Notes under the pieces: model-generated | Databases searched by the model: none | What the model saw: the letters and a program-made list of their open reading frames with translations, nothing else | Told to the model about the DNA's origin: nothing | DNA from: Histoplasma ohiense | Taxonomy: Eukaryota > Ascomycota > Eurotiomycetes > Onygenales > Ajellomycetaceae | Direction of reading: 5' to 3' | DNA: 64,000 nt | Assembly: GCA_017607445.1 (NCBI GenBank) | Contig: JAEVHH010000003.1 | Coordinates: forward strand, 682,001-746,000 | Part shown: positions 11,267-23,969 of the stretch, in pieces | How the letters are laid out: every line of letters begins with the position of its first letter | Position numbering within the stretch: the stretch's first letter is position 1 | Translations under genes and position numbers: made by a program

Positions 11267-12247
11267 AACTCTTTCTTCCTTATCTGACCTTCCTTCCACT
11301 CACGGCGCCGGTTGTATTCTCCTCGCGCACCTCTATGCGTGCCATATTTGATACCCAATGTGGCTTCTCCCACCCTTTTCTCTCCCAGCTTGGTTGACTT
11401 AATCTGATGGGGCTCCCCGACGAACCGTATCTAATTGCTTTGAAGAAAACGTTTTCACTGTTTCTGTTATATTATATTTTTTTTCTGTGCATGAGATTTT
11501 CTGAGATATGCCAAAAACTAAGTGTTTTTTTTTATGAACGTCTGGATGGGAAGTTATTTACATGTGTACTACTGTTCTAATGGACATAGAAGAACCAACA
11601 ATAGCTCCTTTTATCTAGCCTATTTATTTGAAGGGCTAGAACAACTCCCATTGTCTCTGGTCATTCGTCTCTTGAATGGTAGATAGAAAACAAGTAGTAA
11701 CCTTGGAACCTTGGAAGTCTCCAGGCTGGTATTCACGTGACCACCCTCACCGCCTTCACCTGGGCAGTATCGGGATCTCTTTGCCATTCCTTCCTTATCT
11801 TGCGCCGAGATGGATGTGTCTCTTATTGGAAAACTGTTTATCCTGGAACTGTAGCTATCTTCATTGCAGAGTGGCGAGGATCACATTTTTCCCCTTCCAC
11901 TCTCCAGTCAATCCGTCATGCTTCTTTCTGGTTTGCCAGCGACCTATGCCTGTGTGCACTAACTAGTCAAGGCCGTGTCGCGATTGGAGCTTCGCCTGCA
12001 ACTCCCAACGGGTCATCTCGGTCAGAATCTTCCAATTACCTCCCAACCACGCCTATATCCATCGCGAACGGAACAATCGATTGCTCCCCACGAGCGCCTT
12101 TGAATTGCACCGCATCCTCCTGCAGCTAGCCCCATCGGAACCGATCTTCGTGGCGAGATCCATGACGTCTGCGGGAATCAAGAGGAACAGGACGACCGCT
12201 TCTGCAGGCAAATAACCACTTCTGATTCGCTCTTCCTTGTCGCCAAT
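11267..12247. other. Intergenic region and probable long leader of the TCO89-like gene
   Basis: The first half is T-rich 3' flank of VPS27. The second half has overlapping open frames in two phases (11676-11966 and 11737-12129) that resemble nothing known. They may be upstream ORFs in a long leader, but nothing supports translation. Confidence 0.4.
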
Positions 12248-14188
12248 ATGCCGTCACACAGTACGTCGTCCCCGACTAAACATTCAGCGTCCTCGCAGCG
12301 AGCATCGTCAGATCCACTTCGATCGCCTTCCGCTGAAGCAGGCCCGACACTTTCGCATCACAAAACATCGACCCACAAACATAATCGGCCACATGTGGTT
12401 GTTTCGCACCGCTCACACATGCATGCGCGCAACCCGTCACTGAAAAACATAAATAGGTTGCAGAGACTTGCTGCGGCTCACAATCTTCTAGGCGAGGGTG
12501 ACACACACGCTGCACCTGCGTTAAGACACCACCAACGCAAAAAATCAGCGCCCGAATCTCCCGGTTCGAGCCCTCGCGTTGGCCATCATCACATTCGCTG
12601 GAATGGCTCAACAGTTTCGCTGACGGGCCAAGGGGGTAATACGGCGATCAGGAAAAACCTTTCCACCCCGTTACTGAGGAATATATCAGGGGTTCTCGGT
12701 AGGAAATCGCCTTTGATGAACAAAACGGGAGCAGTTGATAAAGCGGGGCAGAAAAAGAAAGTGGGATTCGAGCTTGTGGCTTCAGAGGACGACGACGACG
12801 AGTGGGAAGATAATAATAGTTCTTATTCTCCGGAAAGTACAAGGCGGAATTCGGTGGTTACGTCCAAAATGAGTGTGGACAATAGCCCCGAGTCTCCTCT
12901 CCATGCGCAAAAATCCCCTTCAGCCCAAGCAAGCGGCGATCTTGAGGGAGAGGCCGGGCGGCCCACTACAGAACGCGCCAATGGTTCCAGCGCTGAGCCT
13001 CCTCAGGGACAGCATTCACGATCCCTTTATCAGGACGATATTGCAACCCGTCTCCTTCATCAACCGCATTCGTCTAAAGCTCCACCTGCTATATCATCCG
13101 TCTCAGCTACCGCAACGCCACCAGCAGTGGAACGAAGTCCTCGTCCGCCGTCCTTTCCGACTCTTCCTTCAGGCCGTATCCGCGATTCCTGGTCTGCTGC
13201 GGGGAGTGCGTCAACAAGCAATCCGCATGGAACATCATCTTCCATTGAAGGGGGGGTATCCAAATTCCTTATAAACAACCCCAGTTCCCAAACTGGAGCC
13301 CTGGCTGATTCTGAACCGCCGTCCTCATTCCTGCCACACTACAACCCAAACACGCCACCGTCCCCAGAAACGCAGGGCTCCAGACGGCCTACCTCTCGCG
13401 GTCGCCAACAAGAGCCACCCTCACGTACACAGCAAAAATTATGGTTACAACGAACCGCAACTCTTACTACCTCCCCCCCCGATCCTTCTATGTCCGGACC
13501 GTCCCCAACCATTGCCCCATCTTCGATGGAACCCACATTCATCGCGGCTACTCAGTCTCGACCCAGCTCTCGGGACCATGCAAGAGACGGCCGCAGGGCA
13601 TTGCTGGGAATGGGAGGAACTACAGGCATAAATCCCGAGAGCGAAGTTAAACGTGCCCGCAAGGTCTATGATAAATTCACTACAGAGTATTCAGTAGTCC
13701 GCCGTTTCAGATCTCCCATCGCGGAAAGCTTGCTCAGGCTCGATAAGATGGCAGGGGCGGATGCGAAATCCAGCAATACCCCTCAAACCCAGTCCAGCGG
13801 ACAGAACCCCGTCGTCGCCAACGGAGCCCTTTCTCGCCCACCTTCATCGCGAAATGTCGACTCCGACCCCGCCGTCAACCACCAGTTTATCAGCAAGTTG
13901 CCCAAATCATCCAGCCAGGTACGATTCAGGACTTCGGAGGATACCGTCCACGTCAACTATTCAGATGAGCCCGCTGAGCGATTGGATGTGGAACATCAGC
14001 AGCAACGACCCAACTCGGTTGCCATTGTTCTTGCAGATGGAAACGTGTACGAAGAACCGATAGATGATGAAGACGGCGCCGGTGGCGTTGGCGGTGGCGA
14101 TGGGCATGCCGCATATCAACCCAATGAAGCGGAACTACTCATTAGACGGATATGGGATAGTCGAGAAGTAGCCGTTGCGGGTGATTGA
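12248..14188 (+). CDS. TCO89: TORC1 subunit Tco89-like protein
   Basis: A single uninterrupted exon of 646 aa, mostly low-complexity Ser/Pro/His/Arg. Islands that look conserved are SLKNINRLQRLAAAHNLL near 62, KKVGFELVASEDDDDEWED near 175, TQQKLWLQRTATL near 394, and a helix ARKVYDKFTTEYSVVRRF near 468 followed by SPIAESLLRL. From memory these islands, in this order, characterise the fungal TCO89 family, a poorly conserved, largely disordered subunit of TOR complex 1 at the vacuole. The start sits just before the His-rich basic N-terminus. A second functional assignment is not obvious. Confidence is limited because the family diverges fast and no alignment could be run. Confidence 0.68.
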   Translation: MPSHSTSSPTKHSASSQRASSDPLRSPSAEAGPTLSHHKTSTHKHNRPHVVVSHRSHMHARNPSLKNINRLQRLAAAHNLLGEGDTHAAPALRHHQRKKSAPESPGSSPRVGHHHIRWNGSTVSLTGQGGNTAIRKNLSTPLLRNISGVLGRKSPLMNKTGAVDKAGQKKKVGFELVASEDDDDEWEDNNSSYSPESTRRNSVVTSKMSVDNSPESPLHAQKSPSAQASGDLEGEAGRPTTERANGSSAEPPQGQHSRSLYQDDIATRLLHQPHSSKAPPAISSVSATATPPAVERSPRPPSFPTLPSGRIRDSWSAAGSASTSNPHGTSSSIEGGVSKFLINNPSSQTGALADSEPPSSFLPHYNPNTPPSPETQGSRRPTSRGRQQEPPSRTQQKLWLQRTATLTTSPPDPSMSGPSPTIAPSSMEPTFIAATQSRPSSRDHARDGRRALLGMGGTTGINPESEVKRARKVYDKFTTEYSVVRRFRSPIAESLLRLDKMAGADAKSSNTPQTQSSGQNPVVANGALSRPPSSRNVDSDPAVNHQFISKLPKSSSQVRFRTSEDTVHVNYSDEPAERLDVEHQQQRPNSVAIVLADGNVYEEPIDDEDGAGGVGGGDGHAAYQPNEAELLIRRIWDSREVAVAGD

Positions 14189-15505
14189 CAACCTGTTTGA
14201 CGCATCTCATCCCCCCTAGCATGTTTGTTTTTTTTCTTTTTTCTTTCTTTTCTTCTGCTCTGGCGATATGTATACTTCGCAATGCGTGAGCTCGTAACTA
14301 CAATGATTTGTTCACCGAGCTCTTTCAACTGATGATTCGATCGTTACGTTGTCCATCCTCCTTTTCGTGCTCTCCCTTGTTTTTCATAATTGGCATGGGA
14401 GGTTTACATCACATCACAGAAAGCGTCCTCCTATTTTCTTCTCCCGAGACATGTTATTTTATCTTACATTGTCATATACTATTACACTATTTATCTTACA
14501 TTCGTTGATTGACATCTCTCATGCTCTCATGTTAAATATTATTATTTTTCCTTCCCTCCTCTTTTTTTCTGTTTTTTTTTTTTTTTTTTTTTTTTCTTAA
14601 ATATACAATTCGTCAATTTCTGGTGTTTCTAACATATCCCAAACCAGCTTTTGTCCTTTTGCCATATTTGTCAGAAATGAAGTTCTTTGTTCCCTCATTG
14701 TGCATTATCTCATTTTGTTGGGCAGTTTTTACCTAGTTGTTAGTTAAAGGGGGTTGGTTAGTTTAATATTGATGTCTCCTTTGCGTGGTTGAGCAGACGT
14801 GGTGAGTACAGAGTAGATATAGTCCGTCAGTTGTGTATCCATGTTCCTCCAAAGCAATTACATTACCAGGATTATCTCTAACCAGATCCAGGAATGTTCG
14901 GGGAACCCCCCTGGATCAGAACGACATGTAGGAGCCTTCTCTAACACACTTCCCCACCAAAAGCTTGAAGACAATCCTCGTGCCGCTGCGGTCCCGGTGG
15001 TGTTGTGATTGAGGCCAAGACATGAATATACCCGGCAAAAAGCAAAGAAACCAGTCGTCCAGTCATTACCCAGGCATGGCCGGACTCGTGAGCCGATTGA
15101 TGCGCCAAATCGAAGAAGGAATGGCAAGTCGTTAGCGTTAACTAGCTGAGAATATGGTTGCCTAACGTAGCCTTCAACGAATGAGCCGGCGAGATAGTCT
15201 GCGACGAGGGACAAGGACATGCTTGGTCTGGATTGCGCGCTTGCTTGCTTCCTCTCCAGTGCCTTTTGTCTTCCTTTTCCTCCAGGAATTGTTTGTGCCA
15301 TAGTTTAACGGGACTACACCCGTACCGTCTTACCGATATCAGGGTATCCTCAGGACACAGGATACTCACTCAGTATCATTTACCGTTTTTGTTGCGACGG
15401 GACGCAGGTTATATCTTGCCCTCTAGCCCGCTCGATTGATTTTGAAGATCTCCCTTCCATATCTTCGAGATCCCCATTCTTTCGTTTCACTTTTCCTCTG
15501 AACCC
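14189..15505. other. T-rich intergenic region
   Basis: The 3' flank of the TCO89-like gene is very T-rich, with a 24-nt T run at 14572-14595. A 147-codon frame on the minus strand (14858-15301) reads somewhat protein-like but has no recognisable domain. It is not called as a gene. Confidence 0.45.
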
Positions 15506-16946
15506 ATGGGTCTTCCACAAGTCTCCCGCCCTTACAGGGACGATTCGGTCCCCTCATCCTCAGCTTCCGCTCATTCTCTCCAATCATATGAACACTTTGA
15601 GCCAGAAGATAGTCCCCCAGCATACACAGAAGATGACACTCTAGCTCTCATCCAACCCAACGTCACCAGCACTCCTGGCCGCAACAATCTCTCCTCTGTA
15701 GACCGTCTAGTAAGCGATTACGAAGTCCCCGGCGGGCGAGTAATGTCCTCCTCGCGCGCCAAGAAGACCTACACAGTGACCCTATCGCCAGAACTCTCGC
15801 AGGATCCCGAAGCGCTTTGTAAACTGATTACATATCAAACCCAGCGCCCGCCCGTGCCCATTATCGTTGTCAAGGGCATACATACGGAGTCCGTGAAGAG
15901 CTATGGACGGAACAGGAAATCCCACCACACGGACACCACAAAGGAGACTGTGGTGGATTTTGAATTTCGCATAAACTGCCTCAATTCCGTCTTGCCGGAT
16001 GTTGATCGGCCAGGGCATCGGTGTCGGTTTGTGGACATTGCGAGAATTGAAGATTGGAAGAAGACGTGTCGCGGTGTGCGGCTTAAAAGCAAAGGTGTTC
16101 ATCACAGGAGCAGGCGTGGAGGTTTTGCTGTTGCTGGTACCGATGCGGAGCTTGAGGAGGCTCAGGGGTTGACGACTGGCAGTGGAGAACCAGATCTGGA
16201 GGAGTGGTGCAAGCGGTACTGCGAAGATAAGACGCGAGTTAAGTCGTGAGTTTTCTCCTCCCTTGTACCCTTACTTGTTTATCCTGCAGATACATGGAAG
16301 GAGATATGTCTCAATGTCCCCCCCCCAACCCCCCAAAGCTAAACACCCCTTCCTTTCCAGCTTCACTTTCCACCGCACCTGGGAAGCCTGGGACTACGGC
16401 GCCATCCAGAAGGGTATCACAACCCTGATACGCTCCCTCAACTACCGCGGTCACATCTCCATAGAAATACACACCCACAACGCCCACCTGACCGTCTACT
16501 CCCCCGCCCTCATCAACAAACTGCGCACAAACACCTTCGTCTGGTGGGTCTGCGTCCTCCTGCAACTCTGGCTCATCACCTGGCCCCTCCTCTACCTGCT
16601 GGAGAAACCCTTCGAGCCGATCACAGCCACGTGGTACGCGCGCTACAATGAGGAGCATGCCTGTGGCCTTAGCGAAGCGAAGTGGCTAGAGCTTTTCACG
16701 CCGGTTATTAAGCGATCGGTGCTGGCGAGGGCGAAGGATGGCGAGATGGTAGGGCTCGAGGAAGCTCGGGTGGCCAGGGCGGAGGCGGATAGAGCGGCTG
16801 GAGTTGAAGTTGGGAGAGCGGGATCGGAATTAGAGGCGGAAAGCAGGCCGCGGAATTGGGCTGATTCTCTGGTGGGAGTGGTTAGGGGGTTGGCGGAGGT
16901 GAGGCAAGAGTACAATCAGGCGGCGGGGTGGGGTGCGGATTGCTGA
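15506..16946 (+). CDS. Fungal membrane-anchored protein of unknown function
   Basis: Two exons (15506-16245, 16361-16946) join in frame to 441 aa. The N-terminal third is Ser-rich with a PPAY-like stretch (SPPAYTED). A globular part with DFEFRINCLN follows, ending in a WCKRYCEDK motif. The second exon opens with SFTFHRTWEAWDYGAI and a YRGHISIEI strand. One strong hydrophobic segment lies at about 303-325 (WWVCVLLQLWLITWPLLYLL), followed by a charged Ala/Glu-rich cytosolic or lumenal tail. I recall similar unnamed membrane proteins in Aspergillus and Onygenales, some carrying an unsupported 'ABC transporter' label; no ATP-binding motif is present here. The PPxY-like site could bind an Rsp5-type WW domain, but that is inference. 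The function is unknown. Confidence 0.75.
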
Positions 16947-17372
16947 GTGGTTTTCTTTTCTTTTCTGTCCCTGTTTCTGTTTCTTTTTTCTTTTCTATAT
17001 AACTATATCACGGCATGAAAACCCCTTCTCCTGTGCATTCGTGAGAAATGCCAAGCAACCAGGCATATGTGGATAATGAATGATATTATACATATTTTTA
17101 CTTATATAGTCTCAACAGTATGAAGTATTTTCGATTTTTCGTCGGCTGAGGGAAAACTAATAGTTATATGACCCCATAAAAACTTATACACAATTGAAGA
17201 AAGTCGTTGAAATAATTTGCTTTCATAAAAACACCAAGAAAAGAAATGAATCTCGAATGCAAGTAAACCCGCCAACACTCAGGTTAGGGTTAAAATTTTG
17301 AGAATTTGGGATTAGGATTGGGGGGTAAGCAAATAAAGATACAATACACAATCGTCCCTTACAAACTATTAT
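16947..17372. other. Tail-to-tail intergenic region
   Basis: AT-rich 3' flanks of two converging genes. No coding or structural signal was seen. Confidence 0.6.
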
Positions 17373-20300
17373 TCACGACGTCGATACTGCTCTCTCCTTT
17401 CCCTTGCCACGAGGCCCAATTCTACTACCACCCCCTCCACCGCCTCTCCCTCGAGAATGGCCAAGGCTATGACTCTGTCCACGACCACCTCCCCTTCCTC
17501 GATCAGAAACAACCCTCCGTCCATTTCCATCCGCAGTAGCGCTCTGCACTTGCAGCTGAGAGGCAGGGCTTTGTTCATCGTTCGACGTCGTCGCGATAGT
17601 GTTGGAGATATTTCCCATGTCACCACCACCCCTTCGTCCCCGATCAGAACGGGCTTGGGCACTGCCTGTCGCTGGCCCACGCGCAGATCCACCTCTTCCT
17701 CCACCACTAGCATCTCCCCCTCCCCCTCCACCCCTACCTCTCTTCCCTTTTCCCCTCCCCGGTCCCGAACCCACAGCCACATGTCTTCTCGCCGCCGCTG
17801 CCTCTGCCTTCTCAACTTCCTCCCTCACCCTCCTGCTCTCCTGATCCCACCATTCCTGAAACTCTTGCTCGAGCTGGATATCCTGCAACTTATGCTTGGC
17901 GGTAGCCGCCTCCCGGATCACGTCTTTCTCGATCTGCTGCTGTTCGAGGATGTAGGCTAGGGAAAATGAGCTGGAGGAAGGTGAAGGGCTGGAGTAGTTG
18001 AATTGCTGTTGATGGCGATAATGGTCGTCTCTATTGCGGGTTGTGATGGCGTAGGGCTGAGATCGTAAGGCCGTCTGGTTTGGCGTCGTCAATGGAGGAG
18101 TGGCAGACAAGGAGGGTTGTCGTGGTAATGACTCTGCCTTCAAGGTGGGTAGGGGTGACGCTTTTGGTGTGGATTTTGGTGTGGAAGGCGGTAATCGGGT
18201 TTCCTGTGCATGTTGCTGCTTCTGTAGAGCCAGATTGGGCGTACTGCTTTGCGGCGAAGGTACACCAGCGACGGTTTGCCGCAATGTCATTGGCGGCCTG
18301 GAGGGCGTGCGAGCCGGCGTCGAGACATTCATCGTTGGCTGGGATTCTGCCGGCGTCGATGCAGGTGCCGGAGATGATCTGCTAGCGACGGTTTGCCAAG
18401 GTAGCGAGGGTTTTGATTCGGATGTCTCTCGTTGTTCAAATACCTCACGGGCATGCTGTTGCTGGAGCTTTTTACGCTCTTTCTGCGAGAGCTTTGACGG
18501 GATGAGTTTGCTTGTTACGGGTGCATCCCGTCGAGGCGATATATTTATGCCCGCGCCCGATGGATGAGATCCTAAAGTTTCTGCCATGATATCCTTCAAG
18601 CCTGTTTTAGTATTTGAAGATCCAACAGAGCTCCATGGAGCAACAGCAGGCCCTCGTTCGTGAGATTTTGCTAGAAGCGTAGTAGACGAGCTATCAGGGT
18701 CCGTGGACGCTGCTGACATTTTGGCTCCGGTATCTTGAATTTTCTTTTCCATCTGCAACGGTCGTCTCTCGACATCCATTGAATCAATTTGTTTCTGAGA
18801 TGGCTGGACACTGGCTTCATGTTGGTTGGAGGGCAGGAGGTGATCATCATCCATATGGAAAATCAAGTCTCCCGTTGATTGCTTTGACTTCAGCGCTGGA
18901 CTCGCTTCCTCGATCGACTCCGCCTCCCTGAGAACAGGTTCAGACCGCCGAATTTTTACGGAAAGAGGTGGGATGACACCGCCCTTATCACTGGTGCCGG
19001 TGCGGAATTTACTCTCCCGTAACTCATCTTCGTGCAGACGCGAACAAAGCCTCATTGAATCTATCCGGCGTTGTCTATCCTGTTCAAGGAGAGGAATTAT
19101 TTCTGGGTATCTTTCCGCGACGTAGTCTTCCGAATTCCGACCCCGAGAAACTGGTTGGCATGTTAATTGGTTTGCGCGACAGACAGCGTCGAGTTCGCAG
19201 AATAGATCATCGTCTAGGTCATCAAGCAGCCTATAGCAAAGAAATTAGTCACAAGTAATAACAACAACCGCAGAATGAGAATTCCGGAATAACAGCGAAA
19301 TAGCTACATACCTGTTTTCCAGCATAGCTTCAAGATTTAAGCAGATGTACTCTAGCGCGGCCTGTTTGAACGCGGTCACCGAACACGGTGCAACTGCATT
19401 TAGATAATGACATACGTTCCGATTATTAACTGCATGGAATTAGCCATTTGTACATTTTTCTCATGAATTAAAAAAAAAAAGCTCCATCCATACCAAACCG
19501 GCCTAGCAGCTTCTGGCATATCTGTGCAAGCCTATCCAGCATCAACTCATTTGCAACAGCCATAACATCAATTACCAGGTCAATTAAATCATCCAGCTCG
19601 TCAAATTTAACGTCTTCAAAAAGCTCATCATCCGTATCCGCATATATATGACGCAAGGCAAATTTGAAGATGCCAAGACGGATATGTTTCAAATCGACAC
19701 GAACAGGATCAACACCAGAATCGGAGACACCATCACGTCTTCCGGCCAACCAAACACCGCCGGATCTCCCGTAAAACAACCCATTAAAAAACGGACAGCG
19801 AGCGCATAAAATCTGCCTGTGGGCGCTTGCATTGCCGCCATCAAGTTCAATCACCACGTCACTACATCCAAAGAGGCTGGGATCCTCATACGCCCGCTCC
19901 ATATTTATATGTAAACTTTTCCTAGGCAAAATCATGAATCTCGCAGCACGCTCAAGCTCACGAAGTTCAAGTGCCGTTGCTAGCTTCAAGACTTCGATTC
20001 GAACCCGTTTGTACTGCGCCGCATGTTTGGTTGAGTGGCGCACTAGCGTCCACACATCATAGATCTTGTCTGCATACATATACAGCACCAGGTTGAATAT
20101 GGACAGGAAGTCGACGTCGCGAAACTTGATTGAAACCTGGCCGTTCTTATCGTACTCGACATCGAAGATGTCTGGAACGGAATGATAATACGACTTATGG
20201 AATTCAGACAAAGCCCTTCTCAAAACCGAGCTACGGCCAGCCAGAATGAACTCGTGTGCCGGAATTCGAACATCCGAGGCAGTTGTCGACACCCAAACAA

Positions 20301-22602
20301 TTGGTCGAAAGGAATCGGAGCGAGCAGCATCATCCAATGTTAACTTGATTTCCGACTCAAGGCTGCAAGGCTCGATAAGCGTGTTCCTTATAACGACATC
20401 CACGGACATCACCAAGGTATCACCAGAGTTCCCATTCCTCAATATGCCTTTAAATGCTAAGAGGGGCCAGAAATCATCCCATATAGAGGGACGATCAATC
20501 ATTATTTGCTCTTTAGCCACGTCGCAACTGCGCTGAGAAACCGCGTATGCCCCGAACGCATTACTCCTAACAGCCACGACGCGGGAAAGGCCCGGAACCC
20601 GAACGAATTTGTAGTCTTTCAAACGAGAAGTTCCTGTGGTTTTGCCGTCAGCCTCCTTGATCTTGGCGCGCTTTTCCTTTCTCCACGCAGAGCCAGACTC
20701 GGTGCATAAAATGATGGACCCATCTTGACCAACGTCAACGTCTCGGACAGCCATGTGGGATTTTTTGATAGACCACACGCAAGACGGCTGCGGCAACGAA
20801 TTTCGGATCTTGGCTGGGTTGGTGGTGGATGATGCTGTAGAACTAGTATCCGCCTTGCGGCTAACATGAACTGTGTAGACTTCGCCGAATGTCGACATCG
20901 CGCATATAGTATTGCCGCCAGATGTGATTTTAGAAATGTGATTGGTGGATAAGCCGTATCTCGTCGACATGAAGCTGTCTCGGATGAAGCTCGACGCACC
21001 ATCAAGGGGGAAGACAATTTTAGAGTAACCGTAATGGGTGAAGACCCAAACTTCGTGGTTTTCGAGCAAGCAGGTCGTGGCTCGATCGATTGCTGAAACC
21101 ATCACAATGGGTGAACTGAACAGCGATGCGCCAACCCTCCGGGGAATTGTTTGTGTCTCGAGAGAGCGGGCATCGGCATCGATGAGACCCAACTGACCTT
21201 CATTCTTACCGAACGTATATAGACCTGTGGGCGTAAATACAACAGAATGGATGGCAGAAGCAGCCGCGCCGATAATGGCCTCTTTCTTGAAAGGGTTGAA
21301 GATTTGCCGTGGAGTAGTTTGGATGGGCACATCGTTCTTGTTGCTAGTTTTGGGAAGCGCGTATCCCAGCTGTCCGTACTTATTACTTCCCCAACTGAAC
21401 ACCTCTCCCTGTTCAGAGACGGCGATGGAATGGTCTTGGCCAAGGGCCAGGGAAACAACCTTCTTCCCCGCAAGACCGCCGCCCTCGATGCAAACAAAAC
21501 TGAATCTGGTACCTTGGTCACCAGTTCCCAGCCTCCCTCCTGGACCAAACCCGCACATAAACAGATTCGATTCCGGGTCATCTGTAATGATTCCGGTGTG
21601 TAGTTTTGACATCACAATTTGTTGGTAGATGATGGGACGCGCTCGAACCAAAGTAGGAATATCATTGACAGAATGGATATCAGACTCTTCGACATAGGGA
21701 TCTGACCCTCTACGGGCAGCACGAACTACTCTGTGATCGCGATTGAAAGTGTATAACAGATGATCTGGGCGAGTGAGGCCGATCCGCTCGGGGAATTGGC
21801 GGTCGTCCTCATCACCCAGCCCAAGATTAAGATTCTTGTTGCTACCGAAAGTGAATACCTCATCACCAAGTATATTGACCACAGGCTTTACGTTCGCCGC
21901 CCTGGCCGTCTCATGATCAATCTCTGTTTCGGACAAGATGGAAGACTCGGTTGACGCTGCATCATCTGAATCTGAATTAGACTTATATCCCGAAGCATTG
22001 TTGATATCGCGAGGCAGAATAGTCGCTCCAAAGACGTCGAAGGGGCTATTTCCCTCGCGGTCTTTGAGCTTGATCAGACCACCCGATGGATGGGGGACTC
22101 CTCCGGGCGGCCTGAAATCAGTAGCATCGCGAATATCCCTCGCAAGAAGGGCCTGCGCAATAGTCACATTCCCGGCGTATAGCGCGCGATGGAGCGCAGT
22201 CCACCCGCTCTCCAGATCCTGGGCATATATATCCACGAAAGGCAGCTCCAGCAACGCAGAAGCAAATTCTATCGCATTTTCCTTCTGCGACGAAGCTATT
22301 AGGTGCAATAACGTGCGGCCATAGCGATCCTTCACATTGACATCAGCGCGAGTCAATATAACAGGCGCATTCCGCGTGGTGGAGGAGGGCTGCTTCGGCG
22401 ATGAAGCAGCAGTTGGGCGGGAACCTTTCAAGAACGAGCCTGGTGATGTCCCTAGCGCGGCTCCAGAGCTTCCATGGCCCGAAAAGGCAGACGCATTGTT
22501 ACTGCTTTTCCGTTGAGTATTGGAGCTGGTGGTGTCTGCCAAAAACCGTGTGAAGCTCTGGACATCATCTTGGAGGAAATACTGCCAGAGTTTGCTACTC
22601 AT
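17373..22602 (-). CDS. Ankyrin-RCC1-BTB protein (IBtk/Btb3-like) with RGG tail
   Basis: Three exons (19494-22602, 19312-19429, 17373-19230) join in frame to 1694 aa. In order: ankyrin repeats at about 95-165 (YGRTLLHLIAS, GWTALHRALYAGN); RCC1-type repeats at about 250-480 (VFTFGSNKNLNLGLG, VFSWGSNKYGQLGY, LYTFGKNEGQLGL); then two BTB/POZ domains at about 770-1030 (SDVRIPAHEFILAGRSSVLR and SDVVIELDGGNASAHRQIL). A helical BACK-like part crosses the two small introns (VCHYLNAV to LLDDLDDDLFCELDAVC). The C-terminal 500 residues are disordered, Gln-rich and finally Arg-Gly-rich. Known relatives are animal IBtk and fission-yeast Btb3, which serve as Cullin-3 ubiquitin-ligase adaptors. The two long frames look like separate genes if the small exon 19312-19429 is missed. 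Confidence 0.85.
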
Positions 22603-23919
22603 GTGCCTTTGCGTGGGGCGGTGGCAGGATCCCGGACAGAGGAACCCCCCAGTTATTGAACACCCCGAATAGGGTTTAAACCGCGGTGTCGCCTCGATTC
22701 GACGGATCGCGGGGGTGGCTGTTGCAGGTTCCTTTTTTTTTTTTTTGTTTCTTGCTCAAGGGGCGTGTAGGACAAAGCTAGGGTTGCGAGACAGACGGGG
22801 AACGAGAAAGATCGGGTATTGCTCGTCCGGCGAATGAATGTGCGCGGCTATGGATATATAGCGATTCGAATGGAAGAGGTCTGTCCCGTCCCGATGGTGC
22901 TGTCTGCCGTGGAGAGATGACGAGCGAAAGGTGGAAATCGGCGAATAATTTTACGGTGTGGCAACGGCCGTACTCGTAGTTAGTTAGTGCACTAGGGCTC
23001 GATATTTGCCGAGGATATAGAAAGAGTTTGTGTATAGCTGCGACTGTCAATGGGATGCTGTATTCCTGTCTACCGCTGCCGTCGACGGTGGACGAGAGAA
23101 GAATGCGGAGGAGGATCAGGATATTTGCTCCGGCAGAGGTTTGCTGGAGATGGGGTCAGTTATCGACTGGTGCAATTAAATAAACCCACTCGAGCCAATC
23201 ACAGCCCGCAAACCCCTCCATGTTTGATCTGGAGATGAGAAACGAGTGTGCAATAGAGGGATAGGAATCGCAGCTATGGCTGGGGGATTCTGGGTCAACT
23301 CGGCGAGATATCAGGTTGAGGAACTAGATGTATCAAACTGGCCATCATGTATCGATACTGTATATCAGAGATTTTATATCACCTCTTGGTTCTTGAGACC
23401 TGAGCACTGTCTCGCTCGATTCCCTTCCTTATAAATACTGCCTTTTTATCATGTAATTATCAGAGTTGTCATGATCAATTGAATATTCTTTTTATATTCA
23501 GTATTTGGGTCAATATCCGGACATTCCATCGTTCCGACACTGGCAATTGACGACGAATCCAACGCTTTTTTTTTTTTTTCCTTTCATATGATGCTATTCC
23601 ATAATAAAATACAACTGGAATGATATCCTCATAACTTGCTCAGTCACTATTGTCTTCAGCTTCGTGACTTGGACGAACTCCGCTGTATCTCTGCAATGCT
23701 TCAAGGAACTCTCGCAGTCTCGTTCCAAGCTGGCAGCAACAGAGACCCGCTCATGGCAGAACGGATAATGCCAAAATCGCAGAAAACGCAGCTCAGAGAA
23801 TCCCCATATTCATCCCTTCCAAGTGCTCTATCAAGGACACCGTTCTCGTCCATCGATCGAAGACGAGGGAGGGGGTTACAACGGAACAACAGCACAACTC
23901 GAACGCAAAAGCATCTCGA

Positions 23920-23969
23920 TTCTTCTTCTTCTTCTTCTTCTTCTTCTTCTTCTTCTTCTTCTTCTTCTT
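23920..23969. repeat. (TTC)n microsatellite
   Basis: About 16 uninterrupted TTC units in the intergenic region. They create artificial poly-Ser and poly-Glu/Arg open frames on the two strands. Probably length-variable between strains. Confidence 0.95.

Noticed and set aside
14858..15301. 147-codon minus-strand frame between the TCO89-like gene and the membrane-protein gene
   Set aside because: It reads partly protein-like, but no domain, no splice logic and no known family were found. It lies in the probable promoter of the downstream gene. A protein search could revive it.
17457..17960. Plus-strand frame rich in Ser and Pro
   Set aside because: Antisense shadow of the RGG-coding exon of the BTB protein.
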